Below, in pieces: positions 54,857 to 64,000 of a DNA stretch of 64,000 nt (positions are counted from its first letter, which is position 1; every line of letters begins with the position of its first letter). The DNA comes from Arenicella chitinivorans (GTDB lineage Bacteria > Pseudomonadota > Gammaproteobacteria > Arenicellales > Arenicellaceae). A program made the translations under genes and the position numbers. Location: positions 648,501 through 712,500 of the forward strand of contig NZ_BMXA01000002.1 of the NCBI RefSeq assembly GCF_014651515.1, written 5' to 3'. Below the pieces are notes generated by a model, which was not told where the DNA came from, made no database searches, and saw only the letters and a list, made by a program, of their open reading frames with translations.

Positions 54857-55273
54857 ATGAAACGAAACAAAGAACGCACAAGCAAGCCGGTAGAAACTAT
54901 TGATACATTGGTCGGTTCGGGCTCGATTTTGCAGGGTGACCTCGAGTTCACAGGCGGCCTGCGCATCGATGGTCACATCAAGGGTCATGTTTCGGCGCAA
55001 GATAGCAATAACGGTACCTTGGTTTTGAGTGAGTCTGGCATCATTGAGGGCGATGTTAATGTCCCTCATGTTGTGATAAATGGAACGGTGAAAGGTAATA
55101 TTGCATCAACGGGACATGTGGAATTGCAGTCGAATGCTAAAATCACAGGTGATATTCATTACAAAGCAGTTGAGATGGAATTAGGTGCTGTGCTCAATGG
55201 CAGTCTTGTGTCTGATGCCAGTGCGCCGGTTTATGATGTTATTCCGGGTGGTGCGGATAAAAACGAAGCTTGA
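54857..55273 (+). CDS. Bactofilin (polymer-forming cytoskeletal protein)
   Basis: 138 residues from ATG 54857 (AGAG upstream). The central bactofilin domain (about 20-120) is a run of beta-helix turns: SGSILQGDLEFTGGLRIDG, HIKGHVSA, SGIIEGDVNV, VINGTVKGNI and AKITGDIHY. Short disordered tails at both ends are usual. Bactofilins polymerise without nucleotide and position envelope enzymes; the M23 peptidase two genes on, on the other strand, is a possible client. A GTG at 54815 is not supported. Confidence 0.93.
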   Translation: MKRNKERTSKPVETIDTLVGSGSILQGDLEFTGGLRIDGHIKGHVSAQDSNNGTLVLSESGIIEGDVNVPHVVINGTVKGNIASTGHVELQSNAKITGDIHYKAVEMELGAVLNGSLVSDASAPVYDVIPGGADKNEA

Positions 55274-55338
55274 AAATAGCGCGCTTGCCGCTATATTTAG
55301 TGCAGTTATCGGCAATGAGTCGAAGGTAGGTTATTATT

Positions 55339-55698
55339 ATGATAGAAACAGAAGTAGCGCCGAGCGCGGCACAGCCCCTCGACTTTACGCCGGCGGCAGC
55401 GAGTAAGGTTGCGGAACTGATCGAAGAAGAAGCCAATGACCAGCTTAAATTGCGCGTTTACGTGCAAGGTGGTGGTTGCTCAGGGTTTCAGTACGGTTTC
55501 ACGTTTGATGAAGATCAGCAGGTAGATGACACTGCAGTGGATCGTGATGGCGTTCGCCTGCTAGTTGATCCAATGAGTTTTCAATATTTAATTGGTGCCA
55601 AGATCGATTACAAAGACGATCTCGATGGTGCTCGGTTTATTATCAATAACCCAAATGCGACCACAACTTGTGGTTGTGGTTCATCGTTCTCTGCTTAA
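55339..55698 (+). CDS. erpA: Iron-sulfur cluster insertion protein ErpA
   Basis: 119 residues. A-type carrier with the three cluster cysteines: one in [13 protein letters not shown] and two in [11 protein letters not shown]. The SPAAASKV-like [16 protein letters not shown] start is typical. Delivers 4Fe-4S clusters, for example to IspH and the ETF-QO of this window. GAAGGTAGG precedes the ATG. A terminator follows directly. Confidence 0.95.
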   Translation: MIETEVAPSAAQPLDFTPAAASKVAELIEEEANDQLKLRVYVQGGGCSGFQYGFTFDEDQQVDDTAVDRDGVRLLVDPMSFQYLIGAKIDYKDDLDGARFIINNPNATTTCGCGSSFSA

Positions 55699-55728
55699 TT
55701 TGATTGGCTTACGCAAGGTCCTAAATTG

Positions 55729-55751
55729 GGGTGCCGCTGGCACCCTTTTTT
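55729..55751 (+). terminator. Intrinsic terminator after erpA
   Basis: GGGTGCC (55729-55735), GCT loop, GGCACCC (55739-55745), six T. Confidence 0.93.
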
Positions 55752-55767
55752 GTGGCCAAGATGACGC

Positions 55768-56871
55768 TCAGTCAGGGGTATACTGTTGCCCAAGAACGAC
55801 CTGTTTGCGGGCACCGGTCACGCTCGGCATGTTGCTGTTAGTATTAGTCAGAAAGCAGTAACCAAGCCAGGCAAACCCAACTGCTTCAACCCAATCTGCA
55901 GGCACATTTAACGCGTCGGTTGTGGTGACTTCATAAGCAGTGAGTGCAGACTGCAGGCGCGCCATCAGCTGCGCGTTGTTAGCCCCACCACCACAAACGA
56001 AAATCTTGCCTGATTGCGCGTGTAATTGCTGTAGGGACCTCGATACGGAGTCGACTGTGAGCTCGAGCAAAGTGGCTTGCACATCAGCCGGATCAACTAG
56101 ATCGATTTTTGGGTAACGAGCACGTACCCAATTCAAGTTAAAGTAATCGGTTCCCGTACTCTTAGGGTAGGGGGCGGTAAAATACGGATCAGATAATAAG
56201 GCGCTCAACAAGGCTTGGTTTACACGCCCAGTTTTAGCCCATGCGCCATCAAGATCGTATCGTTGTGCAGTGTGTAGCTCAGTCCACTGGTCCATCAAGC
56301 AGTTTGCCGGACCCGTATCGAACCCTAATACTGGATCACTCAAACGCGTTACATTGCCAATGCCGCCAAGGTTTAGCACATAGTGCGACTCGGTCATGCC
56401 GAAAACATGCCGGTGAAAAGCTGGCATGAGTGGTGCGCCTTGGCCTCCAGCCGCGAGGTCGGCTTGTCTAAATTGGCAGATCGTGGGAATGCCTGTCAGC
56501 ATCGCAATGTGTTTGCCGTCACCAAGTTGAATGCTGAAAGCCGGTGAGCGGTTGGGTTCGTGGCGTACGGTTTGTCCGTGGTTCGCGATGGCGCTGATGT
56601 CTTGTTGTTTGATCCCGCTGGTATCGATAAGCGACGTTGCGGCAGCGGCATAGTGTTCTGCTAGCTCGGCGTGCAAGTGTGAGTCTGACGGAACGAAGAT
56701 CTGCTCATTATGCAGTGCCAGATAGTTCAGTTCGTTTCTGAGCGCAGGCGGGTACGCTGTGTAGCTCGACTGCAGTACGCGAAGTTGACTGGTTGATGTG
56801 AACTCAACCAAAGCGGCATCGATGCCGTCCATGCTGGTGCCGGACATCATGCCGACGATCAAGTGGCGCAT
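55768..56871 (-). CDS. anmK: Anhydro-N-acetylmuramic acid kinase
   Basis: 367 residues. The ATP-binding opening GMMSGTSMDGIDAALVEF, the ISAIANHGQTVRH block, LNLGGIGNVT and FDTGPANCLMD are family signatures. It recycles anhydroMurNAc released from peptidoglycan, forming MurNAc-6-P. It lies 20 bases downstream of the M23 peptidase gene on the same strand, linking cutting and recycling. Confidence 0.97.
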   Translation of the reverse strand: MRHLIVGMMSGTSMDGIDAALVEFTSTSQLRVLQSSYTAYPPALRNELNYLALHNEQIFVPSDSHLHAELAEHYAAAATSLIDTSGIKQQDISAIANHGQTVRHEPNRSPAFSIQLGDGKHIAMLTGIPTICQFRQADLAAGGQGAPLMPAFHRHVFGMTESHYVLNLGGIGNVTRLSDPVLGFDTGPANCLMDQWTELHTAQRYDLDGAWAKTGRVNQALLSALLSDPYFTAPYPKSTGTDYFNLNWVRARYPKIDLVDPADVQATLLELTVDSVSRSLQQLHAQSGKIFVCGGGANNAQLMARLQSALTAYEVTTTDALNVPADWVEAVGFAWLGYCFLTNTNSNMPSVTGARKQVVLGQQYTPD

Positions 56872-56891
56872 GGAATACGGCTCGTTTGCTA

Positions 56892-58451
56892 TTAAAGTGT
56901 ATCGCTGTCAGGCGCATGCTCGGTTGCCTGTTTAGCCTGGGCCAGCATGTACTCGGATTGCACCGAATCTAGCTCTTGGCCAAGCGTGGATGCGAGCAAT
57001 TGGAAGTCATCAATAGCATCTGCCGGCACGGAAGACGCCTTCGGTGTTTTGTAGGTTAGTGAATTTTGGTGTACGCCGTCAACGCGGAACTCGTAGTGTA
57101 GGTGGGGGCCAGTTGAGTAGCCGGTGCTACCGACATAGCCGATAGTTTGACCTTGCTTAACACGTGCACCGCTCTTGATGCCCTTCGCGTAACCGTTCAT
57201 ATGCGCATAGAGTGTGGTGAAGCGTCCGGCATGTCTTAGAACCACTGTTTTGCCGTATCCGCCCTTGTTGCCAGCGTGAATCACCTTGCCATCGGCGGTG
57301 GCACGAATTGGCGTGCCTCGACTAGCGGCATAGTCCACGCCTTTGTGTGCTTTCCACTTTTTTGAGATTGGGTGGCGACGTTTTCCAAAGCGTGAGGAGA
57401 TACGACTAAACTTGACGGGTGAGCGAAGGAAAGTGCCCAGCATGCTATCGCCTTCTGGCGTGTAATAGTTGACGTTACCTTCGTTGTCTTGATAGCGGAT
57501 CGCGCGATAGGTTCGCCCTTGAGTATTAAACTCAGCCGCGAGTATTTCACCGTCTGCGAGTTTCTTTCCGTCTAGTTGGTGGTCTTGGTAAATGACATGG
57601 AAGCTGTCACCGGATCGGATGTCTTGAACAAAATCAACGTCCCAACCGAAGATGCGAACCATTTCCATAATAATGTTGTGGCCCAATCCAGCTTCCAGGC
57701 CGGCTTCGAAGAGCGATGATGTGATTTCCGCAGATGCGACTTGACGATGAGTGGTATACGGGAGGTCGACAACCTTCGCATCGGTAATTTCATCGTCTTT
57801 TATATCGACAACGAGCTTGGTTAGGTAGCTCGTAGGATACGTAATGCGCCGTAGCTTGTCTTCAGCATCGAAGGCGAATTCAAGTGATTTGCCCGCTGCG
57901 ATAGAAGTCAACTGCTTTGCAACGTCGTGCTGGGTGAGTTTGTGTGGCAAGCTGTAGCCAAGGTTCTGCTTGCGAAAAATTATCCCTAACGACTCGCCAC
58001 GTTTAATTTTATGTTTGCGTGTCGTGAAAATTTCAATTGGCTGAGGTGGTGGGTTTACTTTTCGCTTGCTGGCACTGGAAGGGGCTTCCATCGGGAGGCT
58101 CAGTGCCGCCGTGTCATGTTGGTTCGAGTCCGAGTTCAGCGCTGACGAGGAGGTTGGTGGAATACTGAGATCGATAGGCTGATCTGGCTTGGCGGCCACC
58201 TCCGGCGCAAAAGTCAACAGAAGCGGCGTGTGCGCAATGGTCTCATCAACGGGGCTGGCAGTGTTAGCGAGTGGTTTTATCGTGGCCGTGGTGGTATGAG
58301 TTATCCAACATCCAGCCAATACTAGCGAGGTGCCCAAGAACCAATGGCGCTTACGAATTGGTGGGCGATTATTGGCGGCTTGGTGTGGGTTTTTTGGTTT
58401 GATGACGTCTGTGACCAAGTGGCTGAGTCGATGCGTAAAGCTGGATGGCAT
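56892..58451 (-). CDS. mepM: M23 family peptidase, MepM-like
   Basis: 519 residues. A membrane anchor at about 34-56. An OapA/LysM-like segment (HKIKRGESLGIIFRKQNLG) at about 155, then the peptidase domain with zinc ligands in HKGVDYAASRG, and HLHYEFRVDG near the end; YGKTVVLRHAGRFTTLYAHM between them. MepM cuts D,D-crosslinks to allow wall growth. This is the homologue placed next to tyrS-anmK in Pseudomonas. It diverges from tyrS. Confidence 0.93.
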   Translation of the reverse strand: MPSSFTHRLSHLVTDVIKPKNPHQAANNRPPIRKRHWFLGTSLVLAGCWITHTTTATIKPLANTASPVDETIAHTPLLLTFAPEVAAKPDQPIDLSIPPTSSSALNSDSNQHDTAALSLPMEAPSSASKRKVNPPPQPIEIFTTRKHKIKRGESLGIIFRKQNLGYSLPHKLTQHDVAKQLTSIAAGKSLEFAFDAEDKLRRITYPTSYLTKLVVDIKDDEITDAKVVDLPYTTHRQVASAEITSSLFEAGLEAGLGHNIIMEMVRIFGWDVDFVQDIRSGDSFHVIYQDHQLDGKKLADGEILAAEFNTQGRTYRAIRYQDNEGNVNYYTPEGDSMLGTFLRSPVKFSRISSRFGKRRHPISKKWKAHKGVDYAASRGTPIRATADGKVIHAGNKGGYGKTVVLRHAGRFTTLYAHMNGYAKGIKSGARVKQGQTIGYVGSTGYSTGPHLHYEFRVDGVHQNSLTYKTPKASSVPADAIDDFQLLASTLGQELDSVQSEYMLAQAKQATEHAPDSDTL

Positions 58452-58778
58452 AGTGAATGCTTCTTATCTATTTGAGTTTTACCGTCATGCACAACAAAAC
58501 GCGAATCGAACTGTGTCGATCAAAGCATGGGGGGTCGACCGAGTTCGTTTTGTTTTTGCGCCCTAAAGCGGCCATTTTGCGCGTTTCGCGTTGGATTGGC
58601 AAATTAATCACCATTAAATAATGTAAATCGTCTGAAGGTGTGTGTCTTAGCAGTGATGAAATTCCCTTGTCGTTCAGAATCCGTCTTGTCTTCCGCGGTC
58701 TCAGCGTTTAGTCTTGCCACACGAGAATAAAGCCGCGTTCCCGCGGATTGATGTAGGCAAAACGTTACAGGTTTAGTA
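58452..58778. other. 327-bp intergenic region between mepM and tyrS
   Basis: No gene-like frame. It holds divergent promoters for mepM and tyrS, which I could not fix with confidence, and a small hairpin CCGCG-TTCC-CGCGG at 58733-58746 in the probable tyrS leader. No tRNA or T-box element was seen. Confidence 0.7.
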
Positions 58779-60014
58779 GTGACAATCGATACAGAAATTA
58801 AAGCAGCCATGGGGGAAGCGAATCAGCCCTCGGAAGTAATGCAAGCCTTGTTGCGCGGGGCTGATGAGATTATTCCGCAGTCAGAATTGGAGGCGAAGTT
58901 GGCGACCGGTAAGCCGTTGGAGGTAAAAGCCGGGTTTGATCCGACCGCGCCAGATTTGCATCTGGGTCACACCGTACTAATTAATAAGTTGCGGCAGTTT
59001 CAACAGCTTGGTCATAATGTTACGTTTTTGATTGGGGATTTCACCGGCCTAATTGGTGATCCGACTGGCAAGAGTGCGACACGGCCACCGTTGACGAGCG
59101 ACGAAATTAAGCAGAATGCAGAGACTTACCAGGCGCAGGTATTCAAAATCCTAGATCCGGAGCTGACTCGCGTTCGGTTTAATTCAGAATGGATGAGTAA
59201 AATGAGTTCGGCGGACATGATTCGTTTGGCGGCTCAATATACTGTAGCAAGAATGCTGGAGCGCGACGATTTTTCCAAGCGTTACGCTGCGCAACAATCT
59301 ATTGCAATTCACGAATTTCTGTATCCCTTGGTGCAAGGTTACGACTCTGTTGCGCTCGAAGCCGATGTTGAGTTAGGTGGAACCGATCAAAAGTTTAATC
59401 TTCTGGTTGGGCGTGAGATGCAAAAGGCTTATGGGAAGTCACAGCAAGCGATATTGACGGTGCCAATTCTAGAAGGCCTGGATGGCGTACAAAAAATGTC
59501 GAAGTCTCTCGGCAATTACATCGGGATTACCGATGCGCCGAACGATATGTTTGGCAAGGTGATGTCAGTATCGGATGAGTTAATGTGGCGCTATTTTGAG
59601 TTGTTGAGTTTTCGCCCGATGTCGGAGATCGATGGTTTTAAAACGCAGATATCCGAAGGGATGAATCCGCGTGATGTGAAGTTTCTATTGTGCGAGGAAT
59701 TGATCACTCGATTCCATAATGCCGCGGCAGCTGAGTCGGCCAAACAGGATTTTATTCAGAGATTTCAAAAAAACGCCATTCCCGATGATATTCCTGAAGT
59801 CCACATTGCAATCCGTGATGGGTTGCTGATCGGTGGTGTGATCAAAGAAGCTCAGTTGTGTCCGAGTACCTCGGAAGCTATGCGTATGGTCAAACAGGGG
59901 GCCGTTAAGATAGATGGTGAGCGTGTATCCGATCCAAAATTACTCATCAATGCAGTGACCCCATTTGTGCTTCAGGTCGGTAAGCGCAAGTTTGCAAGGG
60001 TCTGTCCAAAGTGA
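58779..60014 (+). CDS. tyrS: Tyrosyl-tRNA synthetase
   Basis: 411 residues from a GTG at 58779 with CAGG before it; ATG 58809 lacks a signal. HIGH motif as [10 protein letters not shown] near residue 60, KMSKS as [10 protein letters not shown] near 240. The order of motifs and the C-terminal S4 RNA-binding domain ([19 protein letters not shown]) fit the TyrZ-like class seen in Pseudomonas. Charges tRNA-Tyr. In Pseudomonas an rRNA operon follows tyrS; here gmd-fcl-manC comes first. Confidence 0.97.
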   Translation: MTIDTEIKAAMGEANQPSEVMQALLRGADEIIPQSELEAKLATGKPLEVKAGFDPTAPDLHLGHTVLINKLRQFQQLGHNVTFLIGDFTGLIGDPTGKSATRPPLTSDEIKQNAETYQAQVFKILDPELTRVRFNSEWMSKMSSADMIRLAAQYTVARMLERDDFSKRYAAQQSIAIHEFLYPLVQGYDSVALEADVELGGTDQKFNLLVGREMQKAYGKSQQAILTVPILEGLDGVQKMSKSLGNYIGITDAPNDMFGKVMSVSDELMWRYFELLSFRPMSEIDGFKTQISEGMNPRDVKFLLCEELITRFHNAAAAESAKQDFIQRFQKNAIPDDIPEVHIAIRDGLLIGGVIKEAQLCPSTSEAMRMVKQGAVKIDGERVSDPKLLINAVTPFVLQVGKRKFARVCPK

Positions 60015-60128
60015 TTCGAATGCGTTTGCCTCGAGATAAGTGGCGACGCTGAGAGTTTTGTCTTTTTATAGGTGTTTCGCTAAACTTGTTCTCTTGCTTA
60101 GCGGGACTGCCGGAAGTCCATCAAACTA

Positions 60129-61235
60129 ATGACTAAAATAGCTTTCATAACTGGCATTACAGGCCAGGACGGTTCTTATCTTGCGGAATTTTTGCTTGCC
60201 AAGGGATACGAGGTACATGGATTGGTTCGCCGATCTTCGTCGTTCAACCGTGAGCGTATTGAGCACCTGCTGGAATTCGGCGGTGGGATGCGCGGGAAGA
60301 TTAAACTCCACTACGGAGATCTTTCTGACTCGTCAAGTTTAACTCGCTTGCTGGATATGATTCGGCCAGACGAGGTTTACAACCTCGCTGCGCAGAGTCA
60401 CGTGGCTGTGTCCTTTGAAGTGCCAGAATACACTGCGGATGTGGATGCCCTCGGGACCCTTCGCTTGCTTGAGGCAATTCGATTTCTGGGCTTGGTCGAA
60501 AAAACGCGTTTCTATCAGGCGGCTACCTCTGAGTTATATGGGTTGGTGCAAGAAACTCCGCAGACCGAGAAGACCCCCTTTTATCCCCGTTCCCCATATG
60601 GCGTTGCGAAGTTATATGCTTATTGGATCACGGTAAATTACCGTGAATCCTACGGCTTGTATGCGTGTAATGGAATACTATTCAATCATGAGTCTCCGCG
60701 CAGGGGAGAGTCATTTGTTACGCGCAAAATTACTCGAACATTGGCGCGCATTGCCTGTGGTCTGGAGAATGAATTAAAGCTCGGTAACCTGGATTCATTG
60801 CGAGACTGGGGGCATGCTAAAGACTATGTTCGGATGCAATGGATGATGTTGCAGCAAGAACAAGCCGATGATTATGTGATTGCTACCGGGAGGCAAATCT
60901 CCGTGCGTGATTTTTTGCGCGCGGCAGCAAGTTATCTTGGTATATCAATCGAGTTCACCGGAGAGGGTGTCGAGGAAGTTGGTGTGGTGGCTGCAGTTGA
61001 ACCCAAAACTGACATCGCGCTAAAACCCGGCGACCAGATTGTGAGTATTGACCCAAGGTATTTTCGCCCAGCGGAAGTTGAGACATTACTCGGTGATCCT
61101 GAAAAAGCACGGCGTGAACTCGGTTGGGAGCCAGAAATTACAGTTGAAGAGATGTGCGCTGAAATGATTTCCGAAGATCTCGCCGAGGCCCGAAAACAAG
61201 CACACCTTAAAGTTCACGGGTTTTTAGATCAATGA
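60129..61235 (+). CDS. gmd: GDP-mannose 4,6-dehydratase
   Basis: 368 residues. NADP motif [35 protein letters not shown], catalytic TSELYGL and [10 protein letters not shown] (Tyr-x-x-x-Lys), and [17 protein letters not shown]. Converts GDP-mannose to GDP-4-keto-6-deoxymannose. First gene of a GDP-L-fucose operon with fcl and manC. No transferase genes are in the window, so the sugar is made for a glycan encoded elsewhere. Confidence 0.97.
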   Translation: MTKIAFITGITGQDGSYLAEFLLAKGYEVHGLVRRSSSFNRERIEHLLEFGGGMRGKIKLHYGDLSDSSSLTRLLDMIRPDEVYNLAAQSHVAVSFEVPEYTADVDALGTLRLLEAIRFLGLVEKTRFYQAATSELYGLVQETPQTEKTPFYPRSPYGVAKLYAYWITVNYRESYGLYACNGILFNHESPRRGESFVTRKITRTLARIACGLENELKLGNLDSLRDWGHAKDYVRMQWMMLQQEQADDYVIATGRQISVRDFLRAAASYLGISIEFTGEGVEEVGVVAAVEPKTDIALKPGDQIVSIDPRYFRPAEVETLLGDPEKARRELGWEPEITVEEMCAEMISEDLAEARKQAHLKVHGFLDQ

Positions 61236-61256
61236 TGAGACGAGTATAGAAATACA

Positions 61257-62222
61257 ATGACCAAGCGTGTATATGTGGCTGGCCACAAAGGTATGGTGGG
61301 CTCGGCGCTCGTGCGGAATCTCACCACGCAACCGGATGTAGAGATCATCTCTCGCACTCGATCCGAAGTGGATCTGACCGATCAAAGTGCTGTTCGAAGC
61401 TTTTTCAGTAAGGAAAAGATCGATCATGTGTACCATGCCGCCGCTAAAGTCGGGGGGATCTATGCGAACAATACGTATCCAGCGGACTTTATTTATGAAA
61501 ATCTAATGGTTGAATGCAATGTGTTGCAGGCGGCATTCGAGGCAGGAGTTGAAAAATTGGTACTGCTGGGCTCGTCTTGTATCTACCCCAAATTTGCACC
61601 TCAGCCAATTCCTGAATCAGCACTATTGACCAGTGAGCTGGAACCGACAAACGAGCCATACGCTATTGCCAAGATCGCTGGTATTAAATTGTGCGAATCC
61701 TACAATCGACAACATGGTGTCGATTATCGCAGCGTGATGCCGACTAACCTGTATGGCCCAAACGATAACTTTCACCCAATGAACAGTCACGTGATTCCAG
61801 CAATGATGCTCCGGTTCCATAAAGCTAAGTTGGACGATGCAAGACAGGTGGTCGTCTGGGGTTCTGGGAAACCGATGCGGGAATTTTTACACGTGGATGA
61901 CATGGCCGCCGCAACGTTATTTGTCATGGGATTGTCGCGCTCGGCATACCAACAAGCAACAGAAGAGCGCCTCTCGCACCTGAATATTGGTACTGGTGAA
62001 GATTGCACGATTCGTGAGCTCGCCTATACCATGGCTGAGGTTGTTGGCTTCGAGGGTGAAATTGTATTTGATTCGTCAAAGCCGGACGGCACACCGCGGA
62101 AGTTGCTCGATGTTAGCAAAATCAACAGTCTAGGTTGGCAGGCCAGCTACTCGTTAGTAGAAGGTCTAAGTCATACCTACGGCTGGTTATCGAAAAATGA
62201 ACAAATTTTGAGGGAAGCCTAA
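61257..62222 (+). CDS. fcl: GDP-L-fucose synthase
   Basis: 321 residues. NADP motif [16 protein letters not shown]; catalytic [16 protein letters not shown]; Tyr-x-x-x-Lys in [28 protein letters not shown] near the end. Epimerises and reduces the Gmd product to GDP-L-fucose. 21 bases after gmd; the stop overlaps the manC ATG (TAATG). Confidence 0.97.
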   Translation: MTKRVYVAGHKGMVGSALVRNLTTQPDVEIISRTRSEVDLTDQSAVRSFFSKEKIDHVYHAAAKVGGIYANNTYPADFIYENLMVECNVLQAAFEAGVEKLVLLGSSCIYPKFAPQPIPESALLTSELEPTNEPYAIAKIAGIKLCESYNRQHGVDYRSVMPTNLYGPNDNFHPMNSHVIPAMMLRFHKAKLDDARQVVVWGSGKPMREFLHVDDMAAATLFVMGLSRSAYQQATEERLSHLNIGTGEDCTIRELAYTMAEVVGFEGEIVFDSSKPDGTPRKLLDVSKINSLGWQASYSLVEGLSHTYGWLSKNEQILREA

Positions 62223-63649
62223 TGAAGGTGCCAGTCATACTATCTGGTGGTGTCGGGTCTCGGTTGTGGCCTTTGTCTCGAGGCATGTACCCAAAGCAGC
62301 TATTGCCAATAACCGATCCGGACTTGTCTCCGTTGCAGCAAACGGTATTGCGCACTCGAGCCGCGGGCGATTTTAGTGCACCCATCGTGGTGTGTAACGA
62401 GGAGCACCGATTTATCGTTGGGGAACAGTTGGCGCAGGTTGGTGCATCTGATGCGAGTGTCATGCTTGAACCCGAGGGGCGAAATACGGCGGCAGCGATT
62501 GCGGTCGCAGCTTTACATGCCGCGAGTATTGATCCGGAGTCTGTGCTGCTGGTGATGCCAGCGGATCACGTGATCCTAAATGAAGATCGTTTTTTAAAAG
62601 CCGTTGATCTCGCCATGAGTTCCGCAGCAAGTGGCAAGCTTACGACGTTTGGTGTTGTACCCACATCTCCGGAAACGGGTTATGGCTACATAAAACGTGG
62701 TGTAAAGTTGTATGACGAAGTGCATCAGATCGAGAGTTTTAAAGAGAAGCCTGATCGTGGTACAGCCGAACAATATCTTGCGTCTGGCGGTTATTATTGG
62801 AATGGTGGGATTTTCGCACTTCGTGCGGATTGTTACCTAGATGAGTTGCAGCGTTACGCTCCGGAAGTATTTGAAGCGTGTTCTGCGGCATACTCAAAGA
62901 TGCAACACGACCTTGATTTTATTCGCATCGGCACAGAAGAGTTCATGATGTCGCCGTCGATCTCAATCGACTATGCTGTTATGGAGAACACTGACAATGC
63001 CGCGGTTGTTGCGTTGGATGCAGGTTGGAGTGATGTTGGGTCGTGGTCAGCGCTTTGGGAGGTCTCAAATAAAGATGAGAACGGTAATGCCTGTACTGGT
63101 GATGTTATCGTACACAACACGCGCAATACGCATATCTACTCAGAGAGTAAGCTGGTGTCTGCAGTGGGGGTCGAAGACCTGGTTATCGTGGAGACTGATG
63201 ATGCTATCTTGGTCACCACGAAAGCCGAGTGTCAGGAGGTTAAGCAGATAGTTAAGGTGCTTGAACATGAGAACCGGTCACATGTAAAGCATCACCGTAA
63301 GGTCTATCGCCCTTGGGGCTGGTACGATTCGGTTGACGCTGGAGATCGATTTCAAGTTAAACGCATTCAAGTTAAACCATTGGCGAAGCTGTCAGTGCAG
63401 ATGCATAACCATAGAGCCGAACACTGGGTTGTGGTTCGAGGTGTGGCTGAAGTGCTGAATGGTGATAAAACTATGTTACTCAAAGAAAACGAATCTACGT
63501 ATATACCTGTAGGCGTGGTGCATGCACTGCGCAACCCGAGTGAGGTCGACGTCCTAGAGATTATTGAAGTGCAATCAGGATCCTATTTGGGAGAGGACGA
63601 CATAGTGCGTTTTGAGGACCAATATGGCCGAGCAGGTACCACTGATTAG
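62222..63649 (+). CDS. manC: Mannose-1-phosphate guanylyltransferase/mannose-6-phosphate isomerase
   Basis: 475 residues, bifunctional. The N-terminal pyrophosphorylase has ILSGGVGSRLWPLSRGMYPKQ, LVMPADHVI, SFKEKPDR and YYWNGGIFALRADCY. The C-terminal cupin isomerase has KVYRPWGWYDSVD, HNHRAEHWVVVRGVAEV and IPVGVVHALRNP. It supplies GDP-mannose for Gmd. Phosphomannomutase is not present here. A hairpin TACCACT-GATT-AGTGGTA (63637-63654) covers the stop codon but lacks a T run. Confidence 0.97.
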   Translation: MKVPVILSGGVGSRLWPLSRGMYPKQLLPITDPDLSPLQQTVLRTRAAGDFSAPIVVCNEEHRFIVGEQLAQVGASDASVMLEPEGRNTAAAIAVAALHAASIDPESVLLVMPADHVILNEDRFLKAVDLAMSSAASGKLTTFGVVPTSPETGYGYIKRGVKLYDEVHQIESFKEKPDRGTAEQYLASGGYYWNGGIFALRADCYLDELQRYAPEVFEACSAAYSKMQHDLDFIRIGTEEFMMSPSISIDYAVMENTDNAAVVALDAGWSDVGSWSALWEVSNKDENGNACTGDVIVHNTRNTHIYSESKLVSAVGVEDLVIVETDDAILVTTKAECQEVKQIVKVLEHENRSHVKHHRKVYRPWGWYDSVDAGDRFQVKRIQVKPLAKLSVQMHNHRAEHWVVVRGVAEVLNGDKTMLLKENESTYIPVGVVHALRNPSEVDVLEIIEVQSGSYLGEDDIVRFEDQYGRAGTTD

Positions 63650-63677
63650 TGGTATAAAAAATAAGAAAAGAAAATGG

Positions 63678-63705
63678 TTGACGGCAAGTTTTAAATGCGT
63701 AGAAT
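63678..63705 (+). promoter_or_regulatory. Tandem strong promoter P1 (probable rRNA operon)
   Basis: TTGACG (63678-63683), 16-base spacer, TAGAAT (63700-63705), then a GC-rich GCCGCC discriminator. An A-rich stretch (63655-63674) upstream resembles an UP element. Same design as P2 and P3. Confidence 0.75.
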
Positions 63706-63789
63706 GCCGCCTTCCTCGAGATGACGCAGCGCTAAATTTTAGCGATTTCGTGGCTCGGAACACCTTTTAAAATTATTTAAAAAAAGGTG

Positions 63790-63817
63790 TTGACCGGCAG
63801 GTTGGAATGAGTAGAAT
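63790..63817 (+). promoter_or_regulatory. Tandem strong promoter P2 (probable rRNA operon)
   Basis: TTGACC (63790-63795), 16 bases, TAGAAT (63812-63817), with A-rich DNA 63766-63786 upstream and a GC discriminator followed by CCCTCAA. P2 lies 112 bases after P1. Confidence 0.8.
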
Positions 63818-63904
63818 GCACGACCCTCAAGTGAGGCAAATAAGCGGTCAGTTAGACGCTTATTCCGGCGCAAACAAGCTTTGGAAATTAATTTCAAAAA
63901 GTGG

Positions 63905-63932
63905 TTGACCGGACGCTTCAATTGAGTAGAAT
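63905..63932 (+). promoter_or_regulatory. Tandem strong promoter P3 (probable rRNA operon)
   Basis: TTGACC (63905-63910), 16 bases, TAGAAT (63927-63932), followed by GCAGCTC and CCCTCAA. 115 bases after P2. The last 20 bases of the window (TTGAAAAACTTTGAAA at 63985-64000) look like the A-rich upstream part of a further copy. No 16S sequence has started by 64000. Confidence 0.8.
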
Positions 63933-64000
63933 GCAGCTCCCTCAAAGCGAGCATCTCAGTCGTCGGAAACGGCAATTGAGGCGGTTGAAAAACTTTGAAA

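Noticed and set aside
58120..58140. GGTTCGAGTCC resembling a tRNA T-loop
   Set aside because: It lies inside the mepM coding region and no acceptor, D or anticodon stems can be drawn.
1..64000. CRISPR arrays, insertion sequences, phage genes, tRNA genes
   Set aside because: No regularly spaced repeats, transposase or integrase motifs, or cloverleaf sequences were seen by reading both strands; a covariance or HMM search would be needed to exclude tRNAs fully.

Overview
This 64-kb window reads as a chromosome segment of a gammaproteobacterium, probably a marine or deep-branching lineage. The evidence is gene order. obgE-proB ... rpsT-murJ-ribF-ileS-lspA-ispH followed by minor pilin genes, and argC-(coiled-coil protein)-bactofilin-erpA-anmK-M23 peptidase-tyrS, are both orders I know from Pseudomonas. 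TusA, TusBCD, TusE, CmoAB, FabA/FabB, Coq7 and GlrK/GlrR also point to Gammaproteobacteria. No genus can be named safely. I see no phage, insertion sequence, CRISPR array or tRNA gene. It is core chromosome with a few accessory insertions.

Layout. Positions 1-2.6 kb: pirin start / DoxX / LysR, then an HxD-type oxygenase-like protein. 2.7-7.0 kb: the electron-transfer-flavoprotein regulon, with ETF-quinone oxidoreductase, a GntR repressor and etfBA, and paired operator-like palindromes in the divergent promoter. 7.1-11.0 kb: long-form GAPDH, an alpha/beta hydrolase, a BepA-like protease. 11.2-14.2 kb: sulfur relay for tRNA thiolation (tusA, tusDCB, tusE) with a YcgL protein and an outer-membrane barrel. 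14.3-25.5 kb: obgE, proB, a membrane transglutaminase-like protein, rpsT, murJ, ribF, ileS, lspA, ispH. 25.7-35.3 kb: type IV pilus minor-pilin operon (fimT, pilV, pilW, pilX, an unknown secreted protein, pilY1, pilE), directly followed by an AlgZ/AlgR-type two-component system and a lysozyme-fold lipoprotein. 35.4-39.6 kb: gcvT-gcvP under a tandem glycine riboswitch, without gcvH. 39.7-42.3 kb: GlrK/GlrR-type system whose GlrR has lost key AAA+ motifs. 42.5-51.3 kb: purU, two-domain dCTP deaminase, a small secreted Cys/Lys protein, cmoAB, an AEC transporter, fabAB, heme A synthase, coq7. 51.3-52.8 kb: a promoter-to-terminator unit with no ORF (candidate small RNA), then rplM-rpsI. 52.9-60.0 kb: argC to tyrS block. 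60.1-63.6 kb: GDP-L-fucose operon gmd-fcl-manC. 63.65-64.0 kb: three near-identical tandem promoters of the kind that drive rRNA operons; the transcribed gene lies beyond the window.

The regulatory layer is the most interesting part. It includes an AlgR-like box upstream of a pilus operon that carries its own AlgZR genes, paired GntR sites at etf, the double glycine aptamer, the degenerate GlrR, the candidate small RNA with a CU-rich stretch complementary to Shine-Dalgarno sequences, and the repeated strong promoters at the right edge. Several genes appear to use non-ATG starts (rpsT, murJ, argC, tyrS, algR-like). Start choices are explained entry by entry.
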